NCBI RefSeq assembly: GCF_003201775.1
Contig: NZ_QJJZ01000002.1
Coordinates: forward strand, 393,925-457,924
From: Arenibacter sp. ARW7G5Y1
GTDB lineage: Bacteria > Bacteroidota > Bacteroidia > Flavobacteriales > Flavobacteriaceae
Direction of reading: 5' to 3'
Length of the DNA stretch: 64,000 nucleotides
A program made the position numbers and the translations under genes. Below, piece by piece: positions 34,154-43,949 of the stretch. Under the pieces are notes generated by a model, which was not told the DNA's origin, made no database searches, and was given only the letters and a program-made list of their open reading frames with translations. Every line of letters begins with the position of its first letter. The first letter of the stretch is position 1.

Positions 34154-35026
34154 ATGAGCAAAAAAGGGAAAAAGGCCTTTCAGACCAAGAAGGAAAAGTT
34201 CAATAGAACTTGGCAGGAGGAAAGCCCCGTTAAGGCAAAAAAACATTTGGGCCAGCATTTTTTAAAAGATGAATCTGTTGCCCGTCAGATTGGCGGAACA
34301 TTAAGATTTAACGGCTATCGCAATGTTTTGGAAATAGGGCCTGGTACCGGGGTGCTCACTAAATATTTGTTGGAAAAGGATATCGATTTGGTGGCCATGG
34401 ACCTGGATGAGGAATCCATTATTTACCTCAAACACAGTTTCCCTTTGGAACACAATACCCTAATGCAGCGCAAAGGCGTATTCAAGGTTTTGGAGGCCGA
34501 TTTTTTGAAGTACGACCTATGGACACTTTTTGGGGAAGAGCAGTTTGCCATTACCGGGAATTTTCCCTATAATATTTCCACCCAGATTGTTTTTAAGATG
34601 TTGGAATTCAAGGACCGGATTCCCGAATTCTCCGGAATGTTCCAAAAAGAAGTGGCCGAAAGGATTTGTGAAAAGGAAGGGAGCAAGGCCTATGGAATTC
34701 TATCCGTCTTGGTACAGGCATTTTACGATGCGGAATATTTATTTACGGTTTCGCCCCAGGTTTTTGATCCGCCTCCCAAAGTGCAGTCCGGAGTGTTGCG
34801 ACTCACCAGAAAGGAAAATTTCCATTTGGACGTGGATGAAAGGCTGTTCAAACAGGTGGTAAAGGCGGCGTTCAACCAGCGCAGAAAGACCATTCGTAAC
34901 AGTTTAAAAACATTCAATCTTTCAGATGTTCTCAAAGAAGATGCTATATTTGGCCTGCGTCCGGAGCAATTGAGCGTTGAGGACTTCATTTCGTTGACAC
35001 AGAAGATAGCAAATGATACCATTTAA
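34154..35026 (+). CDS. rsmA: 16S rRNA adenine dimethyltransferase (KsgA)
   Basis: The 290-residue enzyme dimethylates two adjacent adenines in the 3'-terminal helix of 16S rRNA late in small-subunit assembly. It has a basic N-terminus ([16 protein letters not shown]), [12 protein letters not shown], the SAM-binding [16 protein letters not shown], and the catalytic NFPYNIS (N-[L/F]-P-Y type). [14 protein letters not shown] is the conserved C-terminal rRNA-binding segment. Its end overlaps the start of mgtE by 14 bp, so the two are coupled. Confidence 0.96.
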   Translation: MSKKGKKAFQTKKEKFNRTWQEESPVKAKKHLGQHFLKDESVARQIGGTLRFNGYRNVLEIGPGTGVLTKYLLEKDIDLVAMDLDEESIIYLKHSFPLEHNTLMQRKGVFKVLEADFLKYDLWTLFGEEQFAITGNFPYNISTQIVFKMLEFKDRIPEFSGMFQKEVAERICEKEGSKAYGILSVLVQAFYDAEYLFTVSPQVFDPPPKVQSGVLRLTRKENFHLDVDERLFKQVVKAAFNQRRKTIRNSLKTFNLSDVLKEDAIFGLRPEQLSVEDFISLTQKIANDTI

Positions 35027-36365
35027 ACTCACTGAGGAATATTTAGCTGAAATAGAACAGCTAATAGACAACCAACAGGACGGGCAATTGTCCGCGCTCT
35101 TGGCTGAGGTGCATTATGCGGATGTGGCAGAGATCATCAACGAATTGGATGAGGACCACGCTACCTATCTAATTAAACTTCTGGACAGCGAAAAAACATC
35201 GGAAACCCTTACCGAGCTTGATGTAGATGTTAGGGAGGCCATCCTTGCCAATCTTTCCGCCAAGGAAATTGCCGAAGAATTGGACGAGCTGGATACCGAT
35301 GATGCCGCAGATATTATAGGGGAACTACCCAAAAATATGGTCCAAGAGGTTATCTCCGAATTGGAAGATAGGGAGCATGCCAAGCATATTGTGGACCTGT
35401 TGCGATATGATGAAAATTCTGCGGGCGGACTTATGGCCAAAGAGCTGGTAAAGGTCAATGAAAATTGGAACGTACTCACCTGCGTAAAGGAAATGAGGGC
35501 ACAGGCGGAAAATGTTACCAGGGTGCATTCCATTTATGTGGTGGATGATGAAGGTAAACTGAAGGGGCGACTTTCCCTAAAGGATTTGTTGACCACCTCC
35601 ACCAAGACCCATATCAGTGAAGTATATATCCCAAAGGTAGACGCTGTAAACGTAAACGAAAAGCCAGAGGAAGTGGCCAAGATTATGTCCAAATACGATT
35701 TGGAAGCCATTCCGGTGGTCGATGAAATTGGCAGGCTGGTAGGCCGTATTACCATAGACGATATTGTGGATGTTATTAGGGAAGAGGCGGAAAAGGATTA
35801 TCAATTGGCGGCCGGTATTTCCCAGGATGTAGAGGCAGATGACAGTATTTGGGACCTGACCCGTGCAAGATTGCCCTGGTTGTTTCTGGGCCTTTTGGGA
35901 GGCGTAGGGGCTGCGGCCATCATGGGAGGTTTCGAGACCCTTATGAGCGATTATGGGGTGCTGTTCTTTTTTACCCCGCTAATAGCGGCAATGGCCGGCA
36001 ATGTTGGGGTGCAATCCAGTGCTATAATGGTACAGGGATTGGCCAATGACGATCTTAAGGGGAGTATTAGTGGGCGACTTATAAAGGAAATGTTGTTGGC
36101 CTTGCTAAATGGGACCGTTTTGGCGTCTATACTATTATTTTTTACCTGGCTTTGGAAAGGCAGTTTTCTTACCTCCCTGGCCATTTCCATCTCCTTGATC
36201 ACCGTAACCGTGGTGGCAGGAATCATAGGAACCTTTATACCGCTGTTTCTGCACAAAAGGGGCATAGATCCCGCCATAGCTACGGGACCGTTTATTACCA
36301 CAAGCAACGATATATTCGGAATTTTGATCTATTTTTCCATCGCCAAGGTTATTTTGGGTATTTAG
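35013..36365 (+). CDS. mgtE: Magnesium transporter MgtE
   Basis: The 450-residue protein has the MgtE architecture. The N-terminal superhelical domain (about 1-130) is full of acidic residues ([37 protein letters not shown]). Two CBS domains follow ([40 protein letters not shown]). Five membrane helices complete it, with [18 protein letters not shown] and [19 protein letters not shown] forming the pore. It takes up Mg2+ and gates by intracellular Mg2+. The ATG at 35013 lies inside rsmA. Confidence 0.95.
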   Translation: MIPFKLTEEYLAEIEQLIDNQQDGQLSALLAEVHYADVAEIINELDEDHATYLIKLLDSEKTSETLTELDVDVREAILANLSAKEIAEELDELDTDDAADIIGELPKNMVQEVISELEDREHAKHIVDLLRYDENSAGGLMAKELVKVNENWNVLTCVKEMRAQAENVTRVHSIYVVDDEGKLKGRLSLKDLLTTSTKTHISEVYIPKVDAVNVNEKPEEVAKIMSKYDLEAIPVVDEIGRLVGRITIDDIVDVIREEAEKDYQLAAGISQDVEADDSIWDLTRARLPWLFLGLLGGVGAAAIMGGFETLMSDYGVLFFFTPLIAAMAGNVGVQSSAIMVQGLANDDLKGSISGRLIKEMLLALLNGTVLASILLFFTWLWKGSFLTSLAISISLITVTVVAGIIGTFIPLFLHKRGIDPAIATGPFITTSNDIFGILIYFSIAKVILGI

Positions 36366-36425
36366 GGCACTCCGCCTTCTTCGGCGGCGGCGGGCTTTCC
36401 GCGCTACACGGTAGCTAGCTGCAAT
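36366..36425. repeat. Structured GC-rich intergenic sequence after mgtE
   Basis: The spacer is markedly richer in G+C than the surroundings, with CCGCC-TTCTT-CGGCGG forming a hairpin and GGGCTTTCCGCGCTACACGG, then CTAGCTGCAATCCCT. This resembles dispersed intergenic repeats seen in Bacteroidota with a 'GGCTTTCCG...TGCAATCCCT' core. Only one copy is in this window, so the repeat status is by analogy. Confidence 0.35.
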
Positions 36426-36533
36426 CCCTAGTGCACATACATCCCTAAATTTGTGTTTGCACCTCAAAATAGTCCGGTTTCTTGTTTCCAATAGCAGCGC
36501 GGTCGTGTATCTTTGCCATTTAATATTTAGTTT

Positions 36534-37472
36534 ATGAAAGTTCTCCATTTAGATGTAAATCACCCACTGATCATTGAGCAGTTTAATGCCCTGGGGTTTC
36601 AAAATGACGAAGATTATACCTCCACTAAGGAGGAAATAGAAAAGAAAATTGCCAATTATGATGGTATTATCATCAGAAGTAGGTTTACTATTGATGCTGC
36701 ATTTTTGGATAAGGCCGTCAACCTAAAGTTTATAGGGCGCTTGGGAGCCGGTTTGGAAAACATAGATACCGATTATGCCAAGCGACTGGGAATTTTTTTG
36801 GCTGCTGCCCCAGAGGGGAATCGGAATGCTGTTGGGGAACACGCCTTGGGAATGTTATTGTCTCTCTTCAATAAATTGAACAAGGCCGACCAGGAGGTAA
36901 GAAACGGAAAATGGGACCGGGAAGGTAACCGTGGAATAGAATTGGATGGTAGAACCGTGGGTATTGTTGGTTATGGCAATATGGGCAAGGCCTTCGCCAA
37001 AAAGCTAAGGGGCTTTGATGTAGAAGTTATTTGTTACGATATTGTTGGGGGTGTAGGCGATGAAAACGCTAGGCAAGTAGGGATAATGGAATTAAAGCAA
37101 AAGGCAGAGGTACTTAGTCTTCATGTGCCACAGACAGACCTTACCAAAAATATGATCAATGCCGATTTTCTAAAAGATTTCAAGAATCCGTTATGGCTGA
37201 TCAATACCGCAAGGGGGAAATGTGTGGTAACAGAAGATCTTGTGGCCGCAATGAAAGAGGGCAAGGTGCTCGGAGCTGGTTTGGATGTCCTTGAATATGA
37301 AAAAAAATCCTTTGAAGATATGTTCAGCGGGTCGGAATTACCAGAGGCCTTTACCTATTTGATCAATGCCAATAACGTACTTCTTACTCCCCACGTAGCA
37401 GGATGGACCGTGGAGAGTAAAATAAAATTGGCACAGACGGTGGTAGACAAGATCGAAGAAAAATTCTTCTAA
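36534..37472 (+). CDS. NAD-dependent 2-hydroxyacid dehydrogenase
   Basis: The 312-residue protein has the D-isomer-specific 2-hydroxyacid dehydrogenase fold: IIRSRFTIDAAFL, IGRLGAGLENIDTDYA, the NAD loop GIVGYGNMGKAFAKKL, LWLINTARGK (catalytic Arg), GLDVLEYEKKSF and LLTPHVAGWT (catalytic His). It may be a phosphoglycerate dehydrogenase but lacks the extra ACT domain, so glyoxylate/hydroxypyruvate or another 2-keto acid is equally possible. A lone gene behind the GC-rich repeat. Confidence 0.88.
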   Translation: MKVLHLDVNHPLIIEQFNALGFQNDEDYTSTKEEIEKKIANYDGIIIRSRFTIDAAFLDKAVNLKFIGRLGAGLENIDTDYAKRLGIFLAAAPEGNRNAVGEHALGMLLSLFNKLNKADQEVRNGKWDREGNRGIELDGRTVGIVGYGNMGKAFAKKLRGFDVEVICYDIVGGVGDENARQVGIMELKQKAEVLSLHVPQTDLTKNMINADFLKDFKNPLWLINTARGKCVVTEDLVAAMKEGKVLGAGLDVLEYEKKSFEDMFSGSELPEAFTYLINANNVLLTPHVAGWTVESKIKLAQTVVDKIEEKFF

Positions 37473-37576
37473 ACACGGCCTTTAACCTCGGATTTTGATC
37501 TTTTAAAGTATAGGGTCATTTTGCTATTGTATTGGGCATTCGCCCTTCAAAGTTGAGATAATTAAAATAGAAGATC

Positions 37577-37963
37577 ATGAAAAATAGAGTTACAGGACTT
37601 GGTGGGTTTTTCTTTAAGACCAAAGATCCCAATGCCATTAAACAATGGTACAATAAACATCTCGGACTTAATACCGATCAATATGGCTGTACTTTTTGGT
37701 GGAAGGACAAGGAAGGACAGGACTGCTCAACCCAATGGAGCCCCATGAAAGAGGATAGCAATTACTTTAAACCTAGCAATTCCCCTTTTATGATGAACTT
37801 CCGGGTAGAAAATTTAGAGGAACTGTTGGAAGTTCTAAAGGAAGAAGGGGTAACCGTTATTGGGGAAATTGAGAAATACAATTACGGTAAATTCGGCTGG
37901 ATTTTGGACCCGGATGGCAACAAGTTGGAATTGTGGGAACCCAATGATAAAGCGTTTCTTTGA
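37577..37963 (+). CDS. VOC family (glyoxalase-like) protein
   Basis: The 128-residue single-domain protein has GLGGFFFKTKDPNAIKQWYNKHLGL at the start, the FWWKDKEG strand and FGWILDPDGNKLELWEPND at the end, the last being the usual 'DPdGN.ieLwep' signature. Metal-dependent lyase or resistance roles are common in the family; the substrate is unknown. It is only distantly related to the VOC protein at 22001-22381. Confidence 0.87.
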   Translation: MKNRVTGLGGFFFKTKDPNAIKQWYNKHLGLNTDQYGCTFWWKDKEGQDCSTQWSPMKEDSNYFKPSNSPFMMNFRVENLEELLEVLKEEGVTVIGEIEKYNYGKFGWILDPDGNKLELWEPNDKAFL

Positions 37964-38016
37964 TTAGAAAATAATTGTTACATTTAGAGCCATTATTAAT
38001 CAACTAAAATACAACC

Positions 38017-38484
38017 ATGTCAGAAGAGAATAAAGATTTGGGCGATAAGCCCGAAGATGCTGCAAAAGGGGCCAAGGAATCCGCAAAAGAGTTTGCCAAT
38101 GACGCCAAGGAATCGGCTAAGGAATTTGCTGATGAAACCAAAGAGGCCGCCAAGGATTTTGGAGAGGAAGCCAAAAAAACTGCGAATGAATTCAAAGAAG
38201 GATTGGCAAATGCAGGAGGGGATAACAAGAAGATTCTAGCTGGGGTCCTTGCCATTGTTTTTGGTCAATTGGGAGTACATAAGTTTATACTGGGTTATCA
38301 AAAAGAGGGTATCATCATGTTGGTGGCTACAGTAGTTGGCTACGCTACCATGTGCCTCTTTATCGGGACTTTTATTGTAATGGCTACCGCAATTATAGGC
38401 CTTATAGAAGGTATTATTTATTTGACCAAATCGGATGAGGAATTTTACAATACCTATCAGGTAGGAAAGAAACCTTGGTTCTAA
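38017..38484 (+). CDS. TM2 domain protein with LEA-like N-terminal helix
   Basis: The protein has 155 residues. The first 65 residues are a charged, Ala-rich amphipathic repeat with an 11-residue-like step (AKESAKEFANDAKESAKEFADETKEAAKDF), like YtxH/LEA-type helices. The TM2 domain follows: KKILAGVLAIVFGQLGVHKFILGY (the DxxGxHxFY-type turn) and two membrane helices. Function unknown; membrane-associated stress role is inferred from the N-terminal type. A terminator follows. Confidence 0.87.
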   Translation: MSEENKDLGDKPEDAAKGAKESAKEFANDAKESAKEFADETKEAAKDFGEEAKKTANEFKEGLANAGGDNKKILAGVLAIVFGQLGVHKFILGYQKEGIIMLVATVVGYATMCLFIGTFIVMATAIIGLIEGIIYLTKSDEEFYNTYQVGKKPWF

Positions 38485-38491
38485 AAAAACT

Positions 38492-38527
38492 ATAAAGTCG
38501 AGTTCTTTTGATCCGACTTTATTTTTA
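38492..38527 (+). terminator. Intrinsic terminator after the TM2 gene
   Basis: ATAAAGTCG / CGACTTTAT arms around a 13-nt loop lead into TTTTA, 8 bp after the stop. Confidence 0.75.
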
Positions 38528-38531
38528 TCAA

Positions 38532-38557
38532 TATTTATCGTAATATTACGATAAATA
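38532..38557. promoter_or_regulatory. Perfect 26-bp palindrome, operator-like
   Basis: The halves TATTTATCGTAAT and ATTACGATAAATA are exact complements with no spacer. The core ATCGTAATATTACGAT resembles operators of small dimeric winged-helix repressors such as the ArsR family. It lies 57 bp upstream of the PAT/ArsN-like acetyltransferase gene and after the TM2 terminator, as expected for an operator. No repressor gene is adjacent. Confidence 0.6.
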
Positions 38558-38613
38558 GAAACGGTAATCCAAGGGTCTGTATACCACTGAGGTTTGTTCT
38601 AAAAAGTATATTC

Positions 38614-39105
38614 ATGGAGATACGGAAAATGAAAAATAGCGATTGGCCATCGGTTGCCGAAATATACCGGCAGGGAATGGATACTGGTTTTGCTACCTTC
38701 GAGAAAGTGGTCCCTTCCTTTGAGGTTTGGGATGCAGCTCATCTTGAGGCAGGAAGATTGGTGGCGGCAAAAGGAGAAACTATACTGGGTTGGGCTGCCC
38801 TTTCCCCGGTATCGAGCAGATGTGTTTATGGTGGGGTAGCAGAAGTGAGTGTTTATATTGGGCAGGGCAGTAGAGGCCAGGGAGTGGGAAAATTGCTTAT
38901 TCAGCAGTTGATTGTGGAAAGTGAAAAAGCGGGTTTATGGACTTTGCAATCGGGAATATTTCCCGAAAATAAGGGTAGCGTGGAATTACATCGTAAAATG
39001 GGATTCCGATTTATTGGCAAAAGGGAGCGCGTGGGCAAGCGGGACAATGTCTGGAAGGATAATCTTCTTTTTGAAAGGAGAAGTACCATTATAGGTGTGG
39101 ATTAG
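38614..39105 (+). CDS. GNAT acetyltransferase, PAT/ArsN1-like
   Basis: This is a 163-residue GNAT of the phosphinothricin-acetyltransferase type: IRKMKNSDWPSVAEIYRQGMDTGFATFE at the start, the WAALSPVSSR strand, EVSVYIGQGSRGQGVGKLLI (acetyl-CoA loop) and the NKGSVELHRKMGFRFIGKRE segment. Relatives acetylate phosphinothricin, methionine sulfoximine or arsinothricin (ArsN1). The upstream ArsR-like palindrome makes an arsenical-related role worth testing. It converges on the acyltransferase gene. Confidence 0.87.
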   Translation: MEIRKMKNSDWPSVAEIYRQGMDTGFATFEKVVPSFEVWDAAHLEAGRLVAAKGETILGWAALSPVSSRCVYGGVAEVSVYIGQGSRGQGVGKLLIQQLIVESEKAGLWTLQSGIFPENKGSVELHRKMGFRFIGKRERVGKRDNVWKDNLLFERRSTIIGVD

Positions 39106-39145
39106 TCCGCTAGGAGTGCTTTAAGGACTGCCGCGGGAGAAAATC

Positions 39146-40969
39146 CTAAGCAGGGTTTCCATCATCCTGTTGCCCCTCGGCCAACTTCCGTTCCAATTCT
39201 GCCTGAAATTCTTCCATTACCGGCTTCACTGTACTTTCTGGTAAGTCGGCTATTTTAATGTACATTAAGCCGTCCACTGAGTTGTTGAATAAGGGATCCA
39301 CATTAAAGGCCACCACTTTGGCATTTTGCTTTATGTATTTTTTGATCAAAACGGGTAGTCTTAAACTACCTGGTTCCACTTCCTCAATTAGTTTGTCAAA
39401 TTTATTGAGATCGGCCTCGGTTTCATCAAATATAAAATCCTTGTCGGCATCGTTTAGTTTCACCTTAAACTCCTTTTTTGGCCTGATATATTGGGCCACA
39501 TAGGGATCCCAATAATTACTTTTCATAAATTCTATCATTAAGGATTTTGAAAAGTTGGAAAACTGATTGCTTATGCTAACCCCTCCGATTAAAAATTTGT
39601 GGTCCGGGAATCTTAGGGTAGTATGTACAATGCCTTTCCACAAGAGGAATAGTGGCATAGGCTTTTGTTGGTATTCCTTGATGATGTAGGCCCTACCCAT
39701 TTCAATGGATTTGGACATCATACCGTACAGTTCTGGTTCAAATCTAAACAGGTCCTGTAAGTAAAACCCGTCTATTCCGTATTCTTCAAATATTTCCGAA
39801 CCCATGCCCATCCGGTAGGCCCCAACGATTACTTTGTCCTCGTCGTCCCACAGGAAGAGGTGTCGGTAATAATTATCAAACTTATCCAGATCAATGGCAT
39901 TATTGGTGCCCTCGCCTATGGCCCTAAAAGTAACTTCGCGCTGTCTGCCTATTTCCTTTAGAATAAAGGGCATATCTGCAGCCTTGGCCAAAAAGACCTC
40001 ATAATTTTTGCTCTGCAACAGCCTACAGTCTTTTTCCCTTAGACGTTCTATTTCTTCCTGTATGACCTCTGTGCGTACCGCTGTGGCTATTTTTCGCGGG
40101 GCTTTCGGTATTTTTAAACTTGTTGGAATCTGGTCCAATAACCTTTCTTTCTCATAGGCATTGGACAACATATAGGTCTTTCGTCTTAAAAGATCCGCAA
40201 ATTCTGCTAAATTTTCCTGTTCGTTCTGTGTTTGTACGGAAATGGGTTGCCCAATGCGCACCTTGATAATCCTGTTTTTTTGCGTGGTTACCTCAGAAGG
40301 TAGTTTGGCCGTGCGGAATACATCGCTTATCTTGGAGAGACGATAAAACAACCGACTGTTTTTAGCGTGAAAATAGATGGGAACTACGGGTACCTCTGCC
40401 CGTCGTATTAATTTTAAGGCGGCCTCTTCCCAAGGCCTGTCCACAATTAATTTCCCATCCCTGTAGGTTGAAACTTCCCCCGCTGGAAAAATTCCCAAGG
40501 GGTGGCCGTCCTGCAAATGCTTCATGGCATTTTTAAACCCGGAAATACTGCTCTTGGCATCCTTATGGGTCTCAAAAGGATTTACGGGTAGTATATAGGG
40601 GGACATAGGTTCTATCCTGTTCAGTAGGAAGTTGGCGATTATCTTAAAATCGGACCTATGTTTTAATAGTAATTTTAAAAGGAGTACCCCATCTATCCCA
40701 CCAAGTGGATGATTGGAAATGGTAATATAGCAACCCTGTTTGGGCAAGCGTTTAAAATCCTCCTCTGGAATTTCAAATTTTATTTCATAATGTTCCAAAA
40801 TGGCATCCAGAAAGTCCGTCCCGTTCAAATGCTTATGTTGGTCGTAAAATTGGTTAATGCTGGAAATTTTGGTTACTTTCATGAGTACCCATCCAATAAA
40901 CGTTCCCAGAAAGCCGTATTTATCCAGGTTGATAGCCTTGGCTACTTCCTTTGCGGTTACTAAACCCAT
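39146..40969 (-). CDS. Two-domain acyltransferase (PlsC-like plus OlsB/GNAT-like), OlsF/Gls type
   Basis: The protein has 607 residues. The N-terminal half (about 70-270) is a PlsC-like lysophospholipid acyltransferase with TISNHPLGGIDGV (the NH-x4-D active site) and GIFPAGEVS. The C-terminal half (about 320-530) is an OlsB/hemolysin-type N-acyltransferase (EVTFRAIGEGTNNAIDLDKFDNYYRHLFLWDD, FYLQDLFRF, MGRAYIIKEYQ, LLWKGI). Such fusions make acylated amino-acid lipids (ornithine or glycine lipids) in one protein: N-acylation, then O-acylation. The tail after 540 has no clear domain. No partner gene is adjacent. Confidence 0.87.
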   Translation of the reverse strand: MGLVTAKEVAKAINLDKYGFLGTFIGWVLMKVTKISSINQFYDQHKHLNGTDFLDAILEHYEIKFEIPEEDFKRLPKQGCYITISNHPLGGIDGVLLLKLLLKHRSDFKIIANFLLNRIEPMSPYILPVNPFETHKDAKSSISGFKNAMKHLQDGHPLGIFPAGEVSTYRDGKLIVDRPWEEAALKLIRRAEVPVVPIYFHAKNSRLFYRLSKISDVFRTAKLPSEVTTQKNRIIKVRIGQPISVQTQNEQENLAEFADLLRRKTYMLSNAYEKERLLDQIPTSLKIPKAPRKIATAVRTEVIQEEIERLREKDCRLLQSKNYEVFLAKAADMPFILKEIGRQREVTFRAIGEGTNNAIDLDKFDNYYRHLFLWDDEDKVIVGAYRMGMGSEIFEEYGIDGFYLQDLFRFEPELYGMMSKSIEMGRAYIIKEYQQKPMPLFLLWKGIVHTTLRFPDHKFLIGGVSISNQFSNFSKSLMIEFMKSNYWDPYVAQYIRPKKEFKVKLNDADKDFIFDETEADLNKFDKLIEEVEPGSLRLPVLIKKYIKQNAKVVAFNVDPLFNNSVDGLMYIKIADLPESTVKPVMEEFQAELERKLAEGQQDDGNPA

Positions 40970-41054
40970 ACCTTAGTGTAATTTGGTAGACGCTAAGATA
41001 GGAAAATCACTACAGCTATCCTTATATATACTTTCCAACAAATTATTTCATTGC

Positions 41055-42305
41055 CTATTGAACCACCAATTGTACGGTTTCCTTCCCGCGTTGTTCAAGC
41101 AGGATTTCCTTGCCTTTTTGTAGACTTGTTATGGCTTCCGTATCAAAATGTCTAATGGTATATAGGGAAACACCCTCTTGATGCACTACTTTGAACCTAC
41201 TTTTCAATAGGTTTAAAAGCTCTTCCAATTTGTCAAATTTATTATCGACGCATACAGAAAAACTAATGGCGGAATTTTGGATCAGATCTACTTTCATCTG
41301 ATGATCGTGCAATAATTTAAAGAGTTCACTGATGCTGTCTTCCACAATAAATGAAAAATCCAGGGAGGACAGTTTCATGAGAACAAGGTTCTTCTTTACA
41401 ATAAAACAGGGGACCTTAGGTTCAATTCCTATACCTTTTCCAACGGTGGTACCTTTGTCCTTGGGATTGATAAAGGACTTAACGTGTAAGGGTATTTCCT
41501 TTCTTTGCAGAGGTTGCAAAGTTTTTGGGTGAATAACGGAAGCCCCGTAAAAGGCCAATTCAATAGCTTCTCTATATGAGATTTTGTTCAACAATTCCGT
41601 TTTTTCAAAATATCTGGGATCCGCGTTCAAAACCCCGGGAACATCCTTCCATATAGTAACCTCCTCGGCATTTAGACAATAGGCCAAAATGGCAGCGGTG
41701 TAATCCGAACCCTCGCGGCCCAAAGTTGTGGTAAAGTTGTTGTCGTCACTGCCCAAAAAGCCTTGGGTAATATTAAGCTTACGCTTGTCCACTTTTTCAG
41801 TAACGTTTTTTTGCGTCTTCTCCCAATTTACAATGGCATCACGATAATCATCGTTGGTCTTGATCAGGGAGCGGACGTCCAACCATTGGTTGGGGATTCC
41901 AATTTCATTTAAATAGGCACTGAGAATGGTCGTGGAAACCAATTCACCATAACCCACAACTTGGTCATAAACAAATCCGTATTTAGGCGATTTGTTCCAG
42001 ACCAAAAACCCTTGTACTTCATCAAAAAGAGTTTTTACCCGTGCAAAAACAGGGTGCTTGTCATTGGAAAACAAGTCATTAAGAATATGGTCGTGGTATT
42101 GGATCACTTCATGAACTACAGAGGTTAATAAGGATTTATCCTTGAAATACGCATTTACAATATCTTCCATGGCATTGGTCGTTTTTCCCATGGCCGATAC
42201 TACCAATAGGGTGTTATTGTGACCAACTTCCTCTAAAACCTTAACAACGTTCTTTACACCGCTTGCATCTTTTACAGATGCACCCCCAAATTTAAAAACC
42301 CTCAT
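41055..42305 (-). CDS. Aspartate kinase
   Basis: The 416-residue monofunctional aspartokinase phosphorylates Asp, opening Lys, Thr, Met and diaminopimelate synthesis. MRVFKFGGASVKD (the kinase start motif), LLVVSAMGKTTN, TTLGREGSDYTAAILAYCL and WKDVPGVLNADPR are conserved. The C-terminal 110 residues form the ACT-type allosteric region (DLIQNSAISFSVCVD). Its ATG overlaps the stop of the upstream GNAT gene by 4 bp (ATGA). Confidence 0.94.
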   Translation of the reverse strand: MRVFKFGGASVKDASGVKNVVKVLEEVGHNNTLLVVSAMGKTTNAMEDIVNAYFKDKSLLTSVVHEVIQYHDHILNDLFSNDKHPVFARVKTLFDEVQGFLVWNKSPKYGFVYDQVVGYGELVSTTILSAYLNEIGIPNQWLDVRSLIKTNDDYRDAIVNWEKTQKNVTEKVDKRKLNITQGFLGSDDNNFTTTLGREGSDYTAAILAYCLNAEEVTIWKDVPGVLNADPRYFEKTELLNKISYREAIELAFYGASVIHPKTLQPLQRKEIPLHVKSFINPKDKGTTVGKGIGIEPKVPCFIVKKNLVLMKLSSLDFSFIVEDSISELFKLLHDHQMKVDLIQNSAISFSVCVDNKFDKLEELLNLLKSRFKVVHQEGVSLYTIRHFDTEAITSLQKGKEILLEQRGKETVQLVVQ

Positions 42306-42781
42306 AACTTATTTAAAAATGTTTTAATTCCTTTTTCGTCCAAATGCACAACATTCCAATCCCTCAAAACATTGGCACCTCTACTTTCATAAAATAAAAT
42401 AGCCGGTTCGTTCCAGTCCAACACCTCCCAGCTAATGCGTTTAACCCCCAGGCGGTATCCGTGTTCAACTACTTTTTCCAACAGGGCGGCACCAAGACCG
42501 CTACCCCTCATGGATTCAGTTACGATCAAATCTTCAAGGTGTATAATAGGACCTTTCCAAGTGGAATACCTGTTGTACAGTAGTGCCATCCCAACCACCT
42601 TGTCATTTGCCTCAGCTACATAACAATGAAATAATTTGTCGGAGCCAAATCCATCCCTCTTTAAATCCTCTTCCGTCACCTCTACGGCGTTGTCCTCCTT
42701 TTCGAAAACGGCCAACTCCTTTATCAGTTTATGTACTTGGGCCATATCCTTGGCCACGGCATCTCGAATATTATATTCCAT
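42302..42781 (-). CDS. GNAT family N-acetyltransferase
   Basis: The 159-residue protein has the GNAT fold: YNIRDAVAKDMAQVHKLIKELA, CYVAEANDKVVGMALL, HLEDLIVTESMRGSGLGAALLEKVVEHGYRLGVKRISWEVLDWNEPAI. The layout matches diamine/spermidine acetyltransferase relatives. It overlaps the aspartate kinase start by 4 bp, so co-regulation is likely, though no pathway link is evident. Confidence 0.9.
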   Translation of the reverse strand: MEYNIRDAVAKDMAQVHKLIKELAVFEKEDNAVEVTEEDLKRDGFGSDKLFHCYVAEANDKVVGMALLYNRYSTWKGPIIHLEDLIVTESMRGSGLGAALLEKVVEHGYRLGVKRISWEVLDWNEPAILFYESRGANVLRDWNVVHLDEKGIKTFLNKL

Positions 42782-42894
42782 AATTGTTACAAATAAAACA
42801 CAAAGTTATAAATTTAAAAAATCAATATTTTACGAAAACGTTGTAGTTTCACAAATTAACCGATATTTGTGCTCAAATAAACAAAGCTTTCGCG

Positions 42895-43902
42895 ATGTAT
42901 AGAAAAAATACGACCCTAGGTGAATTCATAATTGAAAACCAATCGTCATTCCAATATTCCTCCGGAGAACTTTCGAAACTTATCAACGCCATTAGATTGG
43001 CGGCAAAAGTAGTAAACCACGAGGTTAATAAGGCGGGTTTGGTAGATATTATTGGAGCGGCCGGGGATACCAATATCCAAGGTGAGGACCAACAAAAATT
43101 GGATGTTTTGGCCAACGAAAAGTTCATTCAGACCTTAATAAATAGGGAAATAGTCTGCGGGATCGCCTCGGAGGAAGAAGATGATTTTATCAGTATAAAT
43201 AGTAGTGATAACCAGCATCAAAATAAATACGTTGTGTTGATAGACCCCTTGGATGGATCTTCCAATATAGATGTAAATGTTTCGGTAGGAACCATATTTT
43301 CTATCTATAGAAGGGTTACCCCTATTGGTACCCCGGTGGATATGGAGGACTTTTTACAACCTGGCAGGGCTCAAATAGCGGCCGGTTATATTGTTTATGG
43401 TACTTCAACCATGTTGGTATATACTACAGGTGATGGGGTAAACGGATTTACCCTAAATCCGGCCCTGGGGACCTTTTATCTTTCGCATCCCAATATGGAG
43501 TTTCCTGAAACGGGCAAAATATACTCGGTAAACGAAGGTAATTATGTACACTTTCCCCAAGGTGTAAAGGATTATATTAAATATTGTCAGAAGGAGGAAG
43601 GGGATCGGCCCTATACCTCAAGATATATAGGTTCTTTGGTGTCGGATTTTCATAGAAATATGATCAAGGGCGGTATTTATCTATATCCCAAGAGTAGTGT
43701 TGCGGCAGAAGGCAAATTGAGACTGTTGTACGAGTGCAACCCTATGGCATTTATAGCGGAACAAGCCAATGGGAAAGCGAGCAATGGGTATGGGCCTATC
43801 CTGGATATAAAACCCACGGAATTGCACCAAAGGGTGCCCTTCTTTTGTGGTAGCAGAAAAATGGTGGAAAAGGCCGAGGAGTTTATGCAGGCCACAAAAT
43901 AA
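42895..43902 (+). CDS. fbp: Fructose-1,6-bisphosphatase class I
   Basis: The 335-residue enzyme hydrolyses fructose 1,6-bisphosphate in gluconeogenesis. Metal-site motifs are [27 protein letters not shown] and [48 protein letters not shown] is the C-terminal signature. It is a stand-alone gene divergent from the GNAT/aspartate kinase pair, and convergent with the TerB-like gene across a bidirectional terminator. Confidence 0.97.
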   Translation: MYRKNTTLGEFIIENQSSFQYSSGELSKLINAIRLAAKVVNHEVNKAGLVDIIGAAGDTNIQGEDQQKLDVLANEKFIQTLINREIVCGIASEEEDDFISINSSDNQHQNKYVVLIDPLDGSSNIDVNVSVGTIFSIYRRVTPIGTPVDMEDFLQPGRAQIAAGYIVYGTSTMLVYTTGDGVNGFTLNPALGTFYLSHPNMEFPETGKIYSVNEGNYVHFPQGVKDYIKYCQKEEGDRPYTSRYIGSLVSDFHRNMIKGGIYLYPKSSVAAEGKLRLLYECNPMAFIAEQANGKASNGYGPILDIKPTELHQRVPFFCGSRKMVEKAEEFMQATK

Positions 43903-43928
43903 GAAAAGGAGCCCCAAGCTCCTTTTCT
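43902..43928. terminator. Bidirectional terminator between fbp and the TerB-like gene
   Basis: AGAAAAGGAGC / GCTCCTTTTCT arms around CCCAA, with A and T on either side, lie between two converging genes. Confidence 0.8.
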
Positions 43929-43949
43929 AAATCATAACTACACGGAATA

